Origin: Lachnospiraceae bacterium
GTDB lineage: Bacteria > Bacillota > Clostridia > Lachnospirales > Lachnospiraceae
Direction: 5' to 3'
DNA: 5,595 nt
Assembly (NCBI GenBank): GCA_003484785.1
Contig: DNAD01000210.1
Coordinates: 1 to 5,595 of the forward strand
The position numbers were made by a program, and so were the translations under genes. Every line of letters begins with the position of its first letter. The first letter of the stretch is position 1. The notes beneath the pieces were generated by a model. It searched no databases. It saw only the letters and a program-made list of their open reading frames with translations, and had not been told where the DNA came from. Shown in pieces: positions 4,580 to 5,595 of the stretch.

Positions 4580-5595
4580 TTACTTTGCCAGAAGCATCAT
4601 TATCTCGTTGCTCCTTGCCACGAATTTAGTCATGGCCTCCGGCGCCAGAGGCTTATTGGCAAGGACCGCAAGGTCATAGAGCTGTTCGCAGAAAAGAGGA
4701 ACATTCTCGTTATCCTCGTTTTCAAGGATGTACTGCACCAGCTTGTTATTGGCATTAAGTATCAGCGTGGCGCCTTCATCCCCGAACATTCCCAGGTCAT
4801 TGCCTCCCATGCTGTACATCTTCATCATATCTGCCATACGGCGGCTCTCCTCGGATACGGTCAGCATTGAGGATATGTTCTCATTCTTGAGCTTCTCTAC
4901 CTTAACCTCCAGCTTGTCCTTATTCAAAGCCTTCTTAAAGATCTCCGAAAGCTTATCTGTCTCTTCCTTTATCCTTTCTGTATCGTCCTCTCCGATCTCC
5001 TCCTTTACCGAATCGGTAACGTCGGCATCTATCCTTAAGAACTTTACGCCCTCATTCTTCTGTTCCAGCTGTGAGATAAAGGGCTGGTCGATATTATGGG
5101 TAAGGATTACGGCATCCATTCCGTTTTCCTTAAACATATTTATATACTGTGACTGCTGCTGCTCGTCGGTTACGTAATAAACTATCTTGCGGGGAGCCTT
5201 CTCGCCCTCCTCTTCGTCAGAACCGGCCTTATCCGTATCATCAACGACCTCGGCCTCGACCTTTTCGCCGTTCTCATCCGTGGCAGAGGCTTCTTCCCCT
5301 TCCTCCTTCTTATCCTGAAGCTCAAGGCACTCAGGAAGGGTCAGATATTTCCCCTCAAGGTTCTTAAACAGGATATAATCGTTCATCTTCTCGCAGAACT
5401 TGTCGTCCTTAAGGCAGCCGAACTTAATGAAGGGAGCGATATCATCCCAGTACTTCTCGTACTCCTCCTTCTCGGTCTTGCACATTCCGGAGAGCTTGTC
5501 GGCAACCTTTTTCGAGATATAATCTGATATTTTTTTAACAAACCCGTCGTTCTGAAGGGCCGATCTGGATACATTCAGCGGCAGATCCGGACAGT
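4580..5595 (-). CDS. htpG: Molecular chaperone HtpG (bacterial Hsp90), C-terminal part; 5' end beyond the window
   Basis: The last 337 residues of HtpG are visible, read from the right edge; the ATP-binding N-terminal domain is outside. HtpG is a cytosolic dimeric ATPase that remodels client proteins, often with DnaK. The fragment opens with PDLPLNVSRSALQNDGFVKK, the middle-domain catalytic loop: its Arg (fragment residue 10, codon 5566-5564) and Gln (residue 14) match the residues that contact ATP in yeast Hsp90 (R380 and Q384). The usual Glu after that Arg is Ser here. Next come KYWDDIAPFIKFGCLKD, KYLTLPECLE, then an acidic insertion (fragment residues about 93-134), then KIVYYVTDEQQQSQYINMF and LTHNIDQPFISQLEQ. 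The C-terminal dimerisation part includes a Met-rich stretch (MADMMKMYSM) and LILNANNKLVQYI, ending in NEIMMLLAK. The ATG at 5485 is internal, because the frame stays open with clear homology up to the edge. The gene shares the terminator at 4481-4519 with pbp. Confidence 0.95.
   Translation of the reverse strand, partial: CPDLPLNVSRSALQNDGFVKKISDYISKKVADKLSGMCKTEKEEYEKYWDDIAPFIKFGCLKDDKFCEKMNDYILFKNLEGKYLTLPECLELQDKKEEGEEASATDENGEKVEAEVVDDTDKAGSDEEEGEKAPRKIVYYVTDEQQQSQYINMFKENGMDAVILTHNIDQPFISQLEQKNEGVKFLRIDADVTDSVKEEIGEDDTERIKEETDKLSEIFKKALNKDKLEVKVEKLKNENISSMLTVSEESRRMADMMKMYSMGGNDLGMFGDEGATLILNANNKLVQYILENEDNENVPLFCEQLYDLAVLANKPLAPEAMTKFVARSNEIMMLLAK

Noticed and set aside
4505..5177. Two open frames on the plus strand opposite htpG.
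   Set aside because: Both are antisense to clear HtpG sequence, and one begins inside the terminator hairpin. Their composition is what the reverse of htpG would give.
5485..5595. Starting htpG at the ATG at 5485 as a complete short gene.
   Set aside because: The same frame continues to the window edge and encodes the conserved Hsp90 catalytic loop upstream of that ATG, so the gene is cut by the window.

Overview
The window looks like a stretch of ordinary chromosome from an anaerobic, low-to-mid GC Bacillota, most likely class Clostridia and close to Lachnospiraceae. This rests on protein style: a YesN-type AraC response regulator, a class A PBP with a Cys-rich tail after the transpeptidase, and an HtpG with the clostridial-looking segment LPLNVSRSALQNDGFV. 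It also fits purine-rich Shine-Dalgarno sites and frequent ATA and AGA/AGG codons. Base composition by eye is near balanced. Placement to genus is not possible from what is visible.

Layout from left to right. (1) A complete response regulator gene (55-801, +) has a receiver domain and an AraC-type DNA-binding domain; its partner kinase, if any, lies off the left edge. (2) It converges on a complete yigZ/IMPACT-family gene (809-1471, -), with only 7 bases between the two stop codons and no visible terminator. (3) A 313-base divergent control region (1472-1784) separates yigZ from the next gene. It holds a plausible extended -10 promoter reading right, short dyads, a compact hairpin, and a pair of hexamers resembling a WalR box. 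(4) A complete bifunctional class A penicillin-binding protein gene (1785-4469, +) follows, with both catalytic domains intact, a six-cysteine region and an Ala/Gln-repeat C-terminus. (5) A strong 15-bp terminator hairpin with A and T tracts on its two sides (4481-4519) can serve both strands. (6) The 3' part of htpG (4580-5595, -) runs off the right edge; it carries an acidic low-complexity insertion of about 42 residues in its middle domain.

The genes do not form one operon or an evident defence or mobile system. They are separate units: a signalling regulator, a conserved protein of unclear role, a cell-wall synthase, and a chaperone. No RNA gene, mobile element, CRISPR array or phage feature was seen. 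The parts most worth a second look are the pbp leader (possible WalR control and alternative RNA folds), the unusual C-terminal tail of the PBP, and the acidic insertion in HtpG. No convincing undescribed system is visible.
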